The notes under the pieces are model-generated. The model was not told the origin of the DNA and made no database searches. It was given only the letters and a program-made list of their open reading frames with translations. Position numbers and translations under genes: made by a program. Of a DNA stretch of 64,000 bases, positions 1 to 7,423 are shown piece after piece; positions within the stretch are counted from its first letter, which is position 1; each line of letters begins with the position of its first letter. Source of the stretch: Serratia quinivorans (GTDB taxonomy: Bacteria > Pseudomonadota > Gammaproteobacteria > Enterobacterales > Enterobacteriaceae); NCBI RefSeq assembly GCF_946227985.1, contig NZ_CAMKGL010000011.1, positions 1-64,000 of the forward strand, in the 5' to 3' direction.

Positions 1-111
1 TTCGATTATGTAGAGATGTTTTATAATGCTAAACGCCGCCACAGTGCCTGTGAGGATCAACCCCCTGCAGTTTATGAAAGTGCCTGGTTCATGAGGCACG
101 GAACCGTCTAG
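1..111 (+). mobile_element. IS3-family transposase OrfB, C-terminal tail
   Basis: The first 36 codons read as the tail of an IS3-type DDE transposase. The pattern F-D-Y-V-E-M-F-Y-N-A-K-R-R-H-S followed by a proline-containing segment is the usual end of OrfB proteins, and the stop is TAG at 109-111. The start lies outside the window, so only the end of the gene is seen. It directly abuts a toxin fragment in another frame, which suggests the insertion sequence removed the front part of that toxin cassette. No terminal inverted repeat could be identified. Confidence 0.7.
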
Positions 112-446
112 GAAATCCGGGTCTATTCAATATTAATAAGCCAACACTTATAGATGGAAGGATTCAAGCCAAAATAGAAAAGCTTGGTAAAGATATGCCT
201 AACGGAAATATGGCAACGGCTCATGCTGAAGTAGGAGTGATCCAACAGGCTTATGAAAAGGGTATGACTCTAGGTCGTGAGATGACCATGACTGTGTCAA
301 AAGAACCTGTCTGTGGCTTCTGTCGCGGAGATGTAGCTGCAATGGCTGAACAATCTGGATTGAAATCGCTCACTATATATGAAGAGCAGACAGGGAAAGT
401 TCTGTATTGGCAGCCTGGAATGAAGTCTCTGAAGGTGAGGGAGTAA
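112..446 (+). pseudogene. Truncated CDI/polymorphic-toxin tip, deaminase-like
   Basis: An open frame runs from the transposase tail to TAA at 444-446; the first ATG is at 195, with no convincing ribosome binding site. Two motifs are typical of zinc-dependent nucleic-acid deaminase toxins: a His-Ala-Glu motif (TAHAEVGVIQQA, about nt 219-254) and a Cys-x-x-Cys motif (PVCGFCRGDVAAMA, about nt 306-347). These would bind zinc and supply the catalytic glutamate. The closest resemblance I recall is the MafB19/DddA-type deaminase group, and the subfamily is inference. The N-terminal delivery part is missing, so this is probably a displaced C-terminal cassette that survives because the next gene encodes its immunity protein. 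Confidence 0.65.
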
Positions 447-448
447 TT

Positions 449-832
449 ATGATTTTTTTATCTAGCTGGACATTGCATGGCAAGGGTGGAAATAAAAAAA
501 CTTCCCAATGGGAGGATATATCGCTTCTATTAAAAGGGCTTAAGGATGAAGCTGGGACATTAACACTTGATCGGATAAATACTGATAATACAGGCCCTGA
601 AATGTTACAAGTTAGAACTGAGAAAGGTAATTATCTACTGATGTTGGGGGAAACAACAGAAGATGACTATGAGGTACGTTCTTACTGGGATAAAAGCCTG
701 CCAGAGGAAAAGATAGATATCTTGGGTGATTATTGGTCAGCAAGGCAGGTAACAAAGGACTTTGATCTTGTTGTCAGGGTCTTTAAAGAGTTCTTCGATA
801 CTGGCAATGTGTCGACGGATCTTCTGAATTAA
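449..832 (+). CDS. Putative immunity protein for the deaminase toxin tip
   Basis: A 127-residue acidic protein starts at ATG 449, two bases after the toxin stop, with a GGTGAGGGAG ribosome binding site inside the toxin tail. A longer open frame begins at 407 but lacks its own site. The sequence has no signal peptide or membrane segment, fitting a cytosolic toxin-binding protein. Its end (segments such as DYWSARQVTKDFDLVVRVFKEFF) resembles a family of small enterobacterial proteins I recall as DUF6911; that assignment is tentative. Its position immediately behind a toxin tip is the main argument for an immunity role. Confidence 0.6.
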   Translation: MIFLSSWTLHGKGGNKKTSQWEDISLLLKGLKDEAGTLTLDRINTDNTGPEMLQVRTEKGNYLLMLGETTEDDYEVRSYWDKSLPEEKIDILGDYWSARQVTKDFDLVVRVFKEFFDTGNVSTDLLN

Positions 833-840
833 AACAGTAA

Positions 841-1746
841 CCCCGGCCTGGGTCGGACGCGATGGCGCATGCGGTGCTGGGTGCGGTGACGGCGCAACTG
901 AACAACCAGTCGGCAGTCGCCGGCGGGTTGGGTGCCGGCGGCGGCGAACTGGCAGCGCGGGTTATCGCCAGTCAGCTGTTCCCAGACAAGAAACTGGACC
1001 AACTGAGCGAAAGCGAGAAACAGCAGGTGAGCGCCCTGAGCCAACTGGCCGCAGGACTTGCAGGCGCTCTGGTGACGGGCGATACTGCGGGGGCAGTGAC
1101 AGGCGCTCAAGCTGGCAAAAATGCGGTTGAGAATAACTTGTTGGCGGTTCCAGTGCCGGTTCCGCCACCAATTGCCGTGCCTAATACGGTCGTTAACGGA
1201 GCCGGAGGTAATGAGGCATGGGACGCGGATGATGGCTCAGATCCGAGTAAGTCGCGTGAAGAGAATGCGCGCAAACCGAATATAGCCAAAGATCTGACGG
1301 ATGAAGATAAAGCGGATTTGGGTGGTTCGGGATCAGGAACGCCGGGTGGCTGGGAGCCTCAGGATGAGGAGAATGCGCGGAATAACGAAAGTGATCAGAC
1401 TAAAGGCAACCAAATCGGTAAATGGACTGTCGATGAATTATCCGAAGGTGCGAAACATACTGATCCAGCTTCGAAAAAAGGGGACCTAACATTAGCCGGT
1501 CGTGCTCTCCAAAAGCATGGTAGTCGTGAAGGAAGTTCATTCCCTTCCGCTAAGGGAAACCCGTCTGCTATCAATGAGCAAGGCCAGAAAATTGTAGATA
1601 GCATCTTGAATGACCCAAATAAGACTGTAATTCAAAATAATACGGGGCGTTATGGGCAAGTAACGGATGTGATCTCGTCCAGTGGACGTGGATTACGTTA
1701 TGACGCACAGGGCAAACTTATAGGTTTCTTGGAACCACCAAAATGA
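841..1746 (+). pseudogene. Orphan CdiA C-terminal module with VENN motif
   Basis: From about 842 the sequence reads as the pre-toxin region of CdiA exoproteins: DAMAHAVLGAVTAQLNNQSA, then a Gly/Ala-rich segment, then AVENN (the VENN border motif) near residue 90 counted from ATG 862. A variable toxin domain of about 200 residues follows. Its last 85 residues (LAGRALQKHGSR, then INEQGQKIVDSIL, GRYGQ and IGFLEPPK) look like a compact nuclease toxin of the kind found in many polymorphic toxins; I cannot name the fold. TAA at 838-840 closes the frame just before the CdiA-like part, and no signal or secretion domain precedes it. This is a displaced cassette, usable only after recombination into a full cdiA. 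Confidence 0.75.
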
Positions 1747-1958
1747 TGAATAAATTAACAGCACAAATAGTGAGTTTACCGGATCGAGAGAATGTTGTTT
1801 ATGAGATCTACTCTGGAACTAATCAGGTCGCAGAAATATCAAATGAGCCTGATATTGGCTTGCGAATAGAGATTTTTAATAGCGCTGATGGGAGTTGGAA
1901 TTTTAACTTTAATGAGTTCCGTGCTCTTGTTGAACAAGCGGAAAGAAACCTTACTTAA
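1743..1958 (+). CDS. Putative CdiI immunity protein
   Basis: This 71-residue protein starts at ATG 1743 and overlaps the CdiA-CT stop by four bases (ATGA), the tight coupling usual for toxin/immunity pairs. A second ATG follows at 1746. It has no signal peptide. The sequence (MNKLTAQIVSLPDRENVVYEI at the start, acidic middle, a helical end) matches no family I can name, as expected of fast-evolving immunity proteins. A GC-rich hairpin directly follows the stop, so the pair ends in a terminator. Confidence 0.6.
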   Translation: MMNKLTAQIVSLPDRENVVYEIYSGTNQVAEISNEPDIGLRIEIFNSADGSWNFNFNEFRALVEQAERNLT

Positions 1959-1963
1959 TTAAT

Positions 1964-1983
1964 CCCCGGCCATCGAGCCGGGG
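1964..1983 (+). terminator. Hairpin after the cdiA-CT/cdiI cassette
   Basis: The arms CCCCGGC (1964-1970) and GCCGGGG (1977-1983) enclose the loop CATCGA, with TTGTT after them. The position six bases past the immunity stop fits a Rho-independent terminator, although the T tract is short. Confidence 0.6.
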
Positions 1984-1992
1984 TTGTTACTT

Positions 1993-2337
1993 CTAAGCCC
2001 TAAAAACTCCCCCTTCCCGCCGTTGCAACCGGAGCACTCCAGGTGCGGCGGTGATCTCCAGCTGTTCCGCGTCAGTGATCCCGGAATCAATGAGCCAATC
2101 CCCGCCGATAATCACCTCGCCGTACTCCCGTACCCAGTCCGCTCCCAAATCTTGCCGCTGCTGACTGGCTTCGCATACGGCTTCCCAAGTGGCGTCATCG
2201 GTGACGACGGCGATCTACAGGCCATCGGATCTGAGCGTAAGCTGCAACGGTTCACCGAGTCCAAAACCCAGTTCAGCCAGCATAGCGCCTGCGATCGTCA
2301 GCTCCGGGATAGGTTCTGAGGTAAAGGTGATGTTCAT
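1993..2337 (-). pseudogene. SymE-like toxin gene with internal amber stop
   Basis: On the minus strand ATG at 2337 follows a good ribosome binding site (GGAGGATG). The first 40 codons (MNITFTSEPIPELTIAGAML, then LGFGLGEPLQLTL) resemble SymE-family proteins, which have an AbrB-like fold and act as SOS-induced toxins. Codon 41 is TAG (2215-2217). The frame then stays open to codon 114 with sensible protein sequence (IAVVTDDATWEAV, EYGEVIIGGDWLI). The total of 115 codons with one stop argues for a single point mutation in a gene that was functional. SymE-like genes often accompany Rhs and CDI loci. Confidence 0.6.
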
Positions 2338-2358
2338 CCAGCATCCTCCGGGGTCGGC

Positions 2359-2484
2359 TCAAGCACCCCCCAAATATTTATTGATGTAGGTAGAGCCGGG
2401 TTGAGCTCCGGAGACAATAATGAGCATGTAATCCAGTGAATACGGGGGTTTAGGAGAGTGTGGGAGGTATGGATTGGCGGAAGA
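2359..2484 (-). pseudogene. Open-frame remnant cut at the island end
   Basis: A minus-strand frame of 41 codons ends at TGA 2359-2361, 21 bases before the SymE-like start. It contains LDYMLIIVSGAQPGSTYINK and looks like the end of a coding gene. It has no start, and its upstream edge is the 22-bp attachment repeat, where a TGA closes the frame. I infer that an older gene was cut off here. No family is recognised, and chance coding is possible. Confidence 0.3.
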
Positions 2485-2494
2485 TCACAGGAGT
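2473..2494. repeat. Distal attachment repeat of the selC island
   Basis: These 22 bases are identical to 28125-28146, which form the 3' end of the selC tRNA gene (acceptor stem, CCA and T-arm start) plus two bases beyond it. The tRNA body is absent here. This is the duplicated att site expected at the far end of an element integrated into the tRNA 3' end. Confidence 0.9.
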
Positions 2495-3209
2495 GATAAA
2501 TTAACTATATCATATTGATATTGATTGTATTTTTTAATACAAAAATCCATTTTATACATCTCGCTATACACAAACACTGCCATGAACAATTTTGACTCAC
2601 CCCCTGCAACTCACCGCTGGTCAGAAAAAGATTTATGGCAAAACAGGTCACAGTAGTCACTTTTTTATTTTTTCAAAAAAAATCATTAAGTTATGACGTG
2701 AACGGTTATTTAAAACTATACATAACCGTTCACTTTAGAGTGAACAGCGGCAGTCAGCATCCACCTACCCCACAGACCAATTTGCTCCCTTCATACGCTT
2801 ATGAAGCGCCCCATATTGCCTGGTTTAAGGCTCAGACAACCCGACCATTATGCAAATGTTAGGAACAACACCACTAGAGATAGCTATTGTGATAATAACC
2901 ATGAGAATAAAAATATATCTAAATAACCTGACACCACGTCTCCGCAGTTCCGACTTATAGCCTATTGCAAAGTTTCCAGATGAAAACCTGGGGTCGGGAT
3001 TTTTTCCTGATATATTTTCCACTTACTTTATCCAGCATCCAGGATACATTACCCCTCTTACCACTGTTTACTCTGGCATGGTAACGTTGCTGAAGAACAG
3101 GAGCATATTTTTTGTTGGCGGCCGGAGAATCCGGCAGCACAACATTTTCTGACTTGGCTCCATTAACACGAAAGAACCGACTTTTGCGTCCCCCCAGATA
3201 AACAGAATG
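2495..3209. other. Gene-poor stretch between island end and fimbrial adhesin
   Basis: This AT-rich region holds no gene I can support. It contains the inverted GTGAAC repeats listed separately. On the minus strand, in frame with the adhesin and directly after its stop at 3210, another 84 codons stay open down to 2955 (segments such as RFFRVNGAKSENVV and APVLQQRYHARVNS). This may be a decayed gene fragment. A 65-codon minus frame (2825-3022) includes one hydrophobic stretch but has no ribosome binding site or recognisable family. Confidence 0.4.
2698..2750. repeat. Inverted GTGAAC repeats, P4 iteron-like
   Basis: GTGAACGGTTAT (2698-2709) and its exact inverse ATAACCGTTCAC (2722-2733) enclose a 12-base AT-rich spacer. 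GTGAACAGCGG follows at 2740-2750. The GTGAACA core matches the type-I repeats bound by phage P4 alpha protein, and similar repeats occur at 26252-26352 near the alpha-like gene. Function as a replication or regulatory element is inferred. Confidence 0.5.
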
Positions 3210-4058
3210 TTATTGATATCCCAGAACAACAACACCGCTTCCGCTGTAGTTACCGGCTATCGGTTTTGCGTCCGAAGAGAGTGTAGATGTTATAGGAAAA
3301 GATTGGCTCCCTTGCGAAACCGAAATTTTAGCCCCCGTAGATAAATCAGTATCATTGATGAATAATTTGGAGGCTATCCCCCCACCTAGCGTTATACTCC
3401 TCTCCCCGACGAGGGTAATAATAATATTCGCAGTAGCAGAACACTGCACATTAATATATTCAGTTTTACTTGAGCCTTGCACAGCCCCTGCAGAGATAGA
3501 GCCGTAATCGAAAACTACATCCCCCATCAACTCACACTTAGTAGTCGGAGGCGGTGGTTTGCCACAGTAAGAGCCTGGGATCACTAAACCAGTATAATTT
3601 CCATTATTGCTGCCTTGCCAATACAAAATTCCAAAACAAGTACTTGGATCATATAATACCGGTGTTATGGTACTCCAATTACCGCTATTGCCATTTTTAT
3701 TCACAAATGCAATATGGGCATCCTTCACAGTAGCATTACGAGGTATTACAACCCTTGAAGAAGTCGCTGACGGGTTCACACATTTTTCTGATGCAGTCGC
3801 TGAATAATGGCATACAGCCACAGAACAATCAGCAGCATTGCAAATTACCATATCGCTTTCTTCAGTAGGCCATGAAAAATCTCCTAGGTATCCATTGCTG
3901 GTCCTTGTGTGAGGAGAAACCCATGCGCTAGCCTCTGTATACGGACTCCAAAACAAGTAACCGATAGTTACTATAAAAGTCACAAAGAGGATTAAAGCCG
4001 AACGCACTGATAAATATACGCGACCATCCAACATATAATACCCTTGAATATCTTTCAT
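3210..4058 (-). CDS. Fimbrial tip adhesin, MrpH-like
   Basis: This is the last gene of the fimbrial operon, 282 residues from ATG 4058, which has a GAGAGGTG site four bases upstream; a TTG at 4070 is the longer alternative. A hydrophobic segment near residues 15-37 is the export signal. The first half is Cys-rich (ICNAADCSVAVCHY) and should be the receptor-binding domain. The second half, after a Pro-rich linker (CGKPPPPTTKC), has pilin-like features (VVFDYGSI, VQCSATANI, and a C-terminal VVVLGYQ) for donor-strand assembly. Two-domain tip adhesins of this size close MR/P-type operons. The receptor cannot be predicted. It is more AT-rich than the genes before it, which suggests replacement of the adhesin by recombination. 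Confidence 0.75.
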   Translation of the reverse strand: MKDIQGYYMLDGRVYLSVRSALILFVTFIVTIGYLFWSPYTEASAWVSPHTRTSNGYLGDFSWPTEESDMVICNAADCSVAVCHYSATASEKCVNPSATSSRVVIPRNATVKDAHIAFVNKNGNSGNWSTITPVLYDPSTCFGILYWQGSNNGNYTGLVIPGSYCGKPPPPTTKCELMGDVVFDYGSISAGAVQGSSKTEYINVQCSATANIIITLVGERSITLGGGIASKLFINDTDLSTGAKISVSQGSQSFPITSTLSSDAKPIAGNYSGSGVVVLGYQ

Positions 4059-4216
4059 TTCACCTCTCAAAATTCCCCCTGTTATAAAACCACTCCCATA
4101 AAAAATATTTTTTACACTTGTAGTTTATTTTCAACATTTCATTTCGGTAACCAATTTAACCTATGACAGGAAAACTATTCACTGTTGTTATGTATTTTTA
4201 TTGGGATAATTAATGC

Positions 4217-4792
4217 TTACTCATATTCCAGGTGGAAGGTCGCCACCGCACTGAAGGGCCCGCGTTCGATACGCTGCTCCCTAAGGGCGTCCGGCTCACC
4301 CTGCACATAGGCCTTCAGCGCAATACTGTTGCTCCCTTCCTGCAGCAGGGATTTATTACTCGCCTGATTGAGCGGCAGCGGTTGGGCCGACGGCGTCTCA
4401 AGCCCGATGGCAATCCCCGTGGCCTCACTGCCGCCGTCCAGGGCCAGCAGGCCCGGCAAGGCAGTGCTTTCCGTGCCGGTAAAGCGCACACTGACCGTCT
4501 TGCCCAGCGTCAGGTCGCATTCCTCCAGGTGTATATCGAAGGCTTGCCCCAAAGTGCGCGTGTTCAGGTACAGGTACTTGTCAATGATGGTGCCAAAATC
4601 CAGCGTGATGTCTTCATCGCCCGGCAGTATCACACAGGGCTCTGCGACCAGGGCGCCGTGCAGGTGCACGTTGTTGTCATCCGCCGCCAGGCTCGGTAGC
4701 GGTATCGCAATCAGCGCCTGTGCCAACAGCAGGGCTACCGCCTGGGTGCGTGGATGCCCTGAACGCGCACGCGTGCCCGATTTTCCTTTCAT
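4217..4792 (-). CDS. Minor fimbrial subunit (MrpG-like)
   Basis: This 191-residue pilin starts at ATG 4792, preceded by AAGGAGCGCGAG; upstream in-frame ATGs lie within the previous gene. The signal peptide ends near PSLAADD. The mature part begins with the pilin pattern HLHGALVAEPCVILPGDEDI, has a second Cys in HLEECDL for the pilin disulphide, and ends in the penultimate-Tyr motif FHLEYE used for chaperone recognition. It would be a periplasmic subunit added near the fimbrial tip. It lies 10 bases after the preceding gene. Exact place in the fibre is inferred from MR/P order. Confidence 0.75.
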   Translation of the reverse strand: MKGKSGTRARSGHPRTQAVALLLAQALIAIPLPSLAADDNNVHLHGALVAEPCVILPGDEDITLDFGTIIDKYLYLNTRTLGQAFDIHLEECDLTLGKTVSVRFTGTESTALPGLLALDGGSEATGIAIGLETPSAQPLPLNQASNKSLLQEGSNSIALKAYVQGEPDALREQRIERGPFSAVATFHLEYE

Positions 4793-4802
4793 CTCGCGCT
4801 CC

Positions 4803-5303
4803 TTATTCATAGTCGGCACGCAGCGTCGCCCAGGCCTCAAAGACCCCTTCGGTTAGCGTGGCACCGGCTTGTTTTATCGGCACCGCGTCCAGACGCGGCG
4901 GGTTGGCCAGGCTTATCTTCACCGTGCTGTTCGGGGTGAAGGGTTTGTCGTTCTGGTACACCCGTATGCCGAGGCTGGCCTTGTCCGTCAGCAGGGCGTC
5001 ATTGTCGAACCCGGCCGCACTGCCACTCAGGCTGAGCGTCAGCGCCCAACTGCCGCCGACGGCTTTGTCACAGGTGATTTGGTAATTCAACGGCTGGCGG
5101 TAGTTCAGCCCGTCCACCTTGTTGATGCCCACCCGCTCGCCGAAGTCGACATCCACCTGATTACCGTCGTTTATGGTGCAAGGCGGCGGCTCTATCAGGG
5201 TACCGTGAAACGTCATGTCCGCCTCACCGTCCTTGGCCTGTGCCGGGGTAATGCCCGCCATCAGGCCGCAGGTCAGCAACAGGACTCCTATCGTTCTGGT
5301 CAT
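4803..5303 (-). CDS. Minor fimbrial subunit, paralogue of the next one upstream
   Basis: A 166-residue pilin with signal peptide MTRTIGVLLLTCGLMAGITP. The mature domain has the disulphide pair (PPPCTIND and YQITCDK), the pattern VDVDFGERV, and a pilin end ATLRADYE. It aligns over its full length with the product of 5316-5819: both have PPPCxIND, VDGxNY, ADLGI/ASLGI, AVPxKQxGATLT and the same tail. The two genes are therefore a tandem duplication, comparable to MrpE/F-type adaptor subunits. A GGGAGC site precedes the ATG. Spacing to both neighbours is 10-12 bases. Confidence 0.75.
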   Translation of the reverse strand: MTRTIGVLLLTCGLMAGITPAQAKDGEADMTFHGTLIEPPPCTINDGNQVDVDFGERVGINKVDGLNYRQPLNYQITCDKAVGGSWALTLSLSGSAAGFDNDALLTDKASLGIRVYQNDKPFTPNSTVKISLANPPRLDAVPIKQAGATLTEGVFEAWATLRADYE

Positions 5304-5315
5304 GCTCCGCTCCCG

Positions 5316-5819
5316 TTACTGGTAAGCCACTTCCATCGTGGCACCCGCACTGAATTCGCCCCCCGTCAGGGTTGCGCCACGTTGTTTCACCGGCACCGCC
5401 CACAGTTCAGGCTTGTTCGGATAGGTGAAGTTTAGCCAGCCGTTGACCGCCAGCTTGCTGTCGCCCTGGCGCAGTTCGATGCCGAGATCTGCCTTGTTGC
5501 TCTGCAGCACCGTGGAGTCAAACGCCGCACCCGTACCCTTCACCTGCAGCTTCATCGCATTGGAAGGCGCGCCGGGGCATGACAGCATGTAATTGACCGG
5601 CATCTTGTAGTTGTCGCCGTCCACCCGGGTGGTCATCACGTCACCGAACTCCACTTCAATCGGGCGGTCATCGTTTATCACGCAGGGCGGCGGGGCCACC
5701 ACGGTCACCTTGACCGTGACCGTGGCCGAGCCCGCAGCCCATGCCAGTAGCGGCAGCGCGGACAGTAAGGCGGACAGTGTCTGCCAGGCCTGTCGCTGCC
5801 GTATCAGGGTTTCCTTCAT
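5316..5819 (-). CDS. Minor fimbrial subunit, tandem paralogue
   Basis: This 167-residue pilin starts at ATG 5819 with GGCAGGA upstream. An earlier ATG at 5840 overlaps the previous gene's end and is less likely. A signal peptide with the hydrophobic core LLSALPLLAWA is followed by a mature domain starting ATVTVKVTVVAPPPCVINDD. The disulphide partner lies in YMLSCPG, and the C-terminus is ATMEVAYQ. It closely resembles the downstream gene product (4803-5303), so one probably arose from the other. Role as an adaptor or tip-fibrillum subunit is inferred from operon position. Confidence 0.75.
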   Translation of the reverse strand: MKETLIRQRQAWQTLSALLSALPLLAWAAGSATVTVKVTVVAPPPCVINDDRPIEVEFGDVMTTRVDGDNYKMPVNYMLSCPGAPSNAMKLQVKGTGAAFDSTVLQSNKADLGIELRQGDSKLAVNGWLNFTYPNKPELWAVPVKQRGATLTGGEFSAGATMEVAYQ

Positions 5820-5832
5820 CGTCCTGCCCACC

Positions 5833-6498
5833 TCAGTCATAACTCAGATGAAAGTCCACCACGGCCCGATAACTGCCAGCCATCAGGGGAGCGGGGGTGC
5901 GTTCCGGGGTCACGGTGTAGCTCAGCGTGTTCTGCCCCGGCGTCAGCAACAGCGGCTTGCCCTGGCTGCCCAGGCGTACGTCTTCGCCCTGCGCGTTCTC
6001 CAGCCGAAGTCCCAGCCCCGAGACGCCCTGCGCCTTCACCAACTGCGGGTTATCGGCGTCACGTGGTGCGTTAAAACTCACCGTCACCGCTGGCTGATTA
6101 TCTGCCCAGGTCAGACCGCCGGTGCGCACGTCACGGCTGCCCGCCGCGCTGCGCAGGCAATCCGCCAGGCGCAGTTCGACCCGGACCGGTTCTCCGCGGG
6201 CGCCAAGGGTCTGCAGGCGCCCCGTCCCCACCTCGCCCAGCGCAACATCCTGATGGGCGCTGGTCATGTCCAGCCGACAGGCGCTTTCCGTCAGTGCGCC
6301 GTGTACATACAGAGAGCCATTGGCCCCTTCAACATCCCAGTTATCTGCCTTCGCCTGCGCACCGGGCAACAGCCACAGCATGGTGCCCAGCGTCAGCGGC
6401 ACCATCAGCGCCAGCCCGCCCAGCGTGGCGTAGTACTTCAGCTCGGTTGCCCCACGCGGGTCCTGCCGGTGTCTGCCTGTCTCGTGTGTCATGCCCAT
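5833..6498 (-). CDS. Fimbrial subunit with long N-terminal extension
   Basis: A 221-residue pilin-like protein begins at ATG 6498 after a GGAGACAGGAT site. The first 25 residues are charged and hydrophilic, followed by a hydrophobic segment (ATLGGLALMVPLTLGTMLWL) and an AQA-K cleavage site, making an unusually long signal region. The mature part has SLYVHGALTESACRLDM and LADCLRS (disulphide pair) and ends VDFHLSYD, a standard pilin end. It lies directly after the chaperone gene, the position of MrpE in MR/P operons. It is probably a minor structural subunit. Confidence 0.7.
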   Translation of the reverse strand: MGMTHETGRHRQDPRGATELKYYATLGGLALMVPLTLGTMLWLLPGAQAKADNWDVEGANGSLYVHGALTESACRLDMTSAHQDVALGEVGTGRLQTLGARGEPVRVELRLADCLRSAAGSRDVRTGGLTWADNQPAVTVSFNAPRDADNPQLVKAQGVSGLGLRLENAQGEDVRLGSQGKPLLLTPGQNTLSYTVTPERTPAPLMAGSYRAVVDFHLSYD

Positions 6499-6553
6499 AT
6501 CCTGTCTCCCTTCGCTTCGCCGATGCCCGGCACCACCCGCCGATACTGTTCTG

Positions 6554-7336
6554 CTACGCCTTCTTCGCCGGTATCACGGTGCAGGTGCTGCCGTTGCAGC
6601 TGAAACTCAGCTGCGGTCGGCCGCCGTAGTCGTTGACGTAGGTGAGCACTGGGCTGTTGCCCACCGCCGCCGCACTCACCGTCAGCGGCAGGTTACCCTT
6701 GGGCGGCACCATCATCGGCTCGAAGTTTTTGATGCCCGGGCCGTCTTTCTTGTTGCTCGCGTCAACCAGGGTGACGTAATACGGCGTCGGATTGTTCACC
6801 ACATACTTGTCGCCCTGTTTGCTCAAAGTCAATTGCTCCTGTGGCGGAGATGCGCTCTTGTCCATCGCAATGGCCGTCGGGCGGTAGAACAACTTGATGC
6901 GCGTCTGCAGCGCGATTTGCAACGTGTTCGGCTTGGTGCTCTTCGGTGGGATTTCCCGCAGGTTGAAGTAATAAATCGTCTCGCGGTCCTGCGGCAGCAT
7001 CTTCACCACCGGCAGCGCCTGGATTTTCACCTGGCTCGGCTTGCCCGGCTCAATACGTTGCACCGGGGGCAGCACCGTGAGGGGGCTCTGGATTTTGTTG
7101 CCCTGGTCGTCTTCTATCCAGCCCTGTGCCAGGTACGGCAACTGTTTGTTCTGGTTGCTGACGTTCAGGCTCACCGACGTCTGGCTGCCGTCAAAAATCA
7201 CCCGAGTACGGTCCAGGGCTATCGCTGCCTGAGCCTGCTGGGCCACCATGCCACCCAGCAGGGTGACAGTCAGCAGCGCGGTCGTGCCGGCGCTGCTGCG
7301 TGAAGGGATAGTCGTTTTTAATAAGTCGTTTCGCAT
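6554..7336 (-). CDS. Periplasmic fimbrial chaperone (PapD/MrpD-like)
   Basis: This 260-residue protein has a signal peptide ending in AQAAIAL and the two-Ig-domain PapD architecture. The first strand ALDRTRVIFDG contains the conserved Arg that anchors subunit C-termini. QTRIKLFYRP carries the partner Lys and the domain-linking motif, and YYFNLREIPP is the classical chaperone signature. The C-terminal domain ends with a Cys pair (SFSCNGSTCTVIP), as in several MR/P-type chaperones. It would fold pilins by donor-strand complementation in the periplasm. It follows the usher, matching mrpC-mrpD order. Confidence 0.9.
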   Translation of the reverse strand: MRNDLLKTTIPSRSSAGTTALLTVTLLGGMVAQQAQAAIALDRTRVIFDGSQTSVSLNVSNQNKQLPYLAQGWIEDDQGNKIQSPLTVLPPVQRIEPGKPSQVKIQALPVVKMLPQDRETIYYFNLREIPPKSTKPNTLQIALQTRIKLFYRPTAIAMDKSASPPQEQLTLSKQGDKYVVNNPTPYYVTLVDASNKKDGPGIKNFEPMMVPPKGNLPLTVSAAAVGNSPVLTYVNDYGGRPQLSFSCNGSTCTVIPAKKA

Positions 7337-7423
7337 TGTCTCTTTCCCGGCCTCAGGGCCTGTGAAATAGGTTAGTTAACACCGCATACCGCTCTCGTCA
7401 CTCAGCGGTACAGGCTTGTGTTG

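Noticed and set aside
5611..6603. 330-codon plus frame opposite the minor pilin genes
   Set aside because: Antisense shadow of two clear pilin genes with signal peptides and disulphide patterns.
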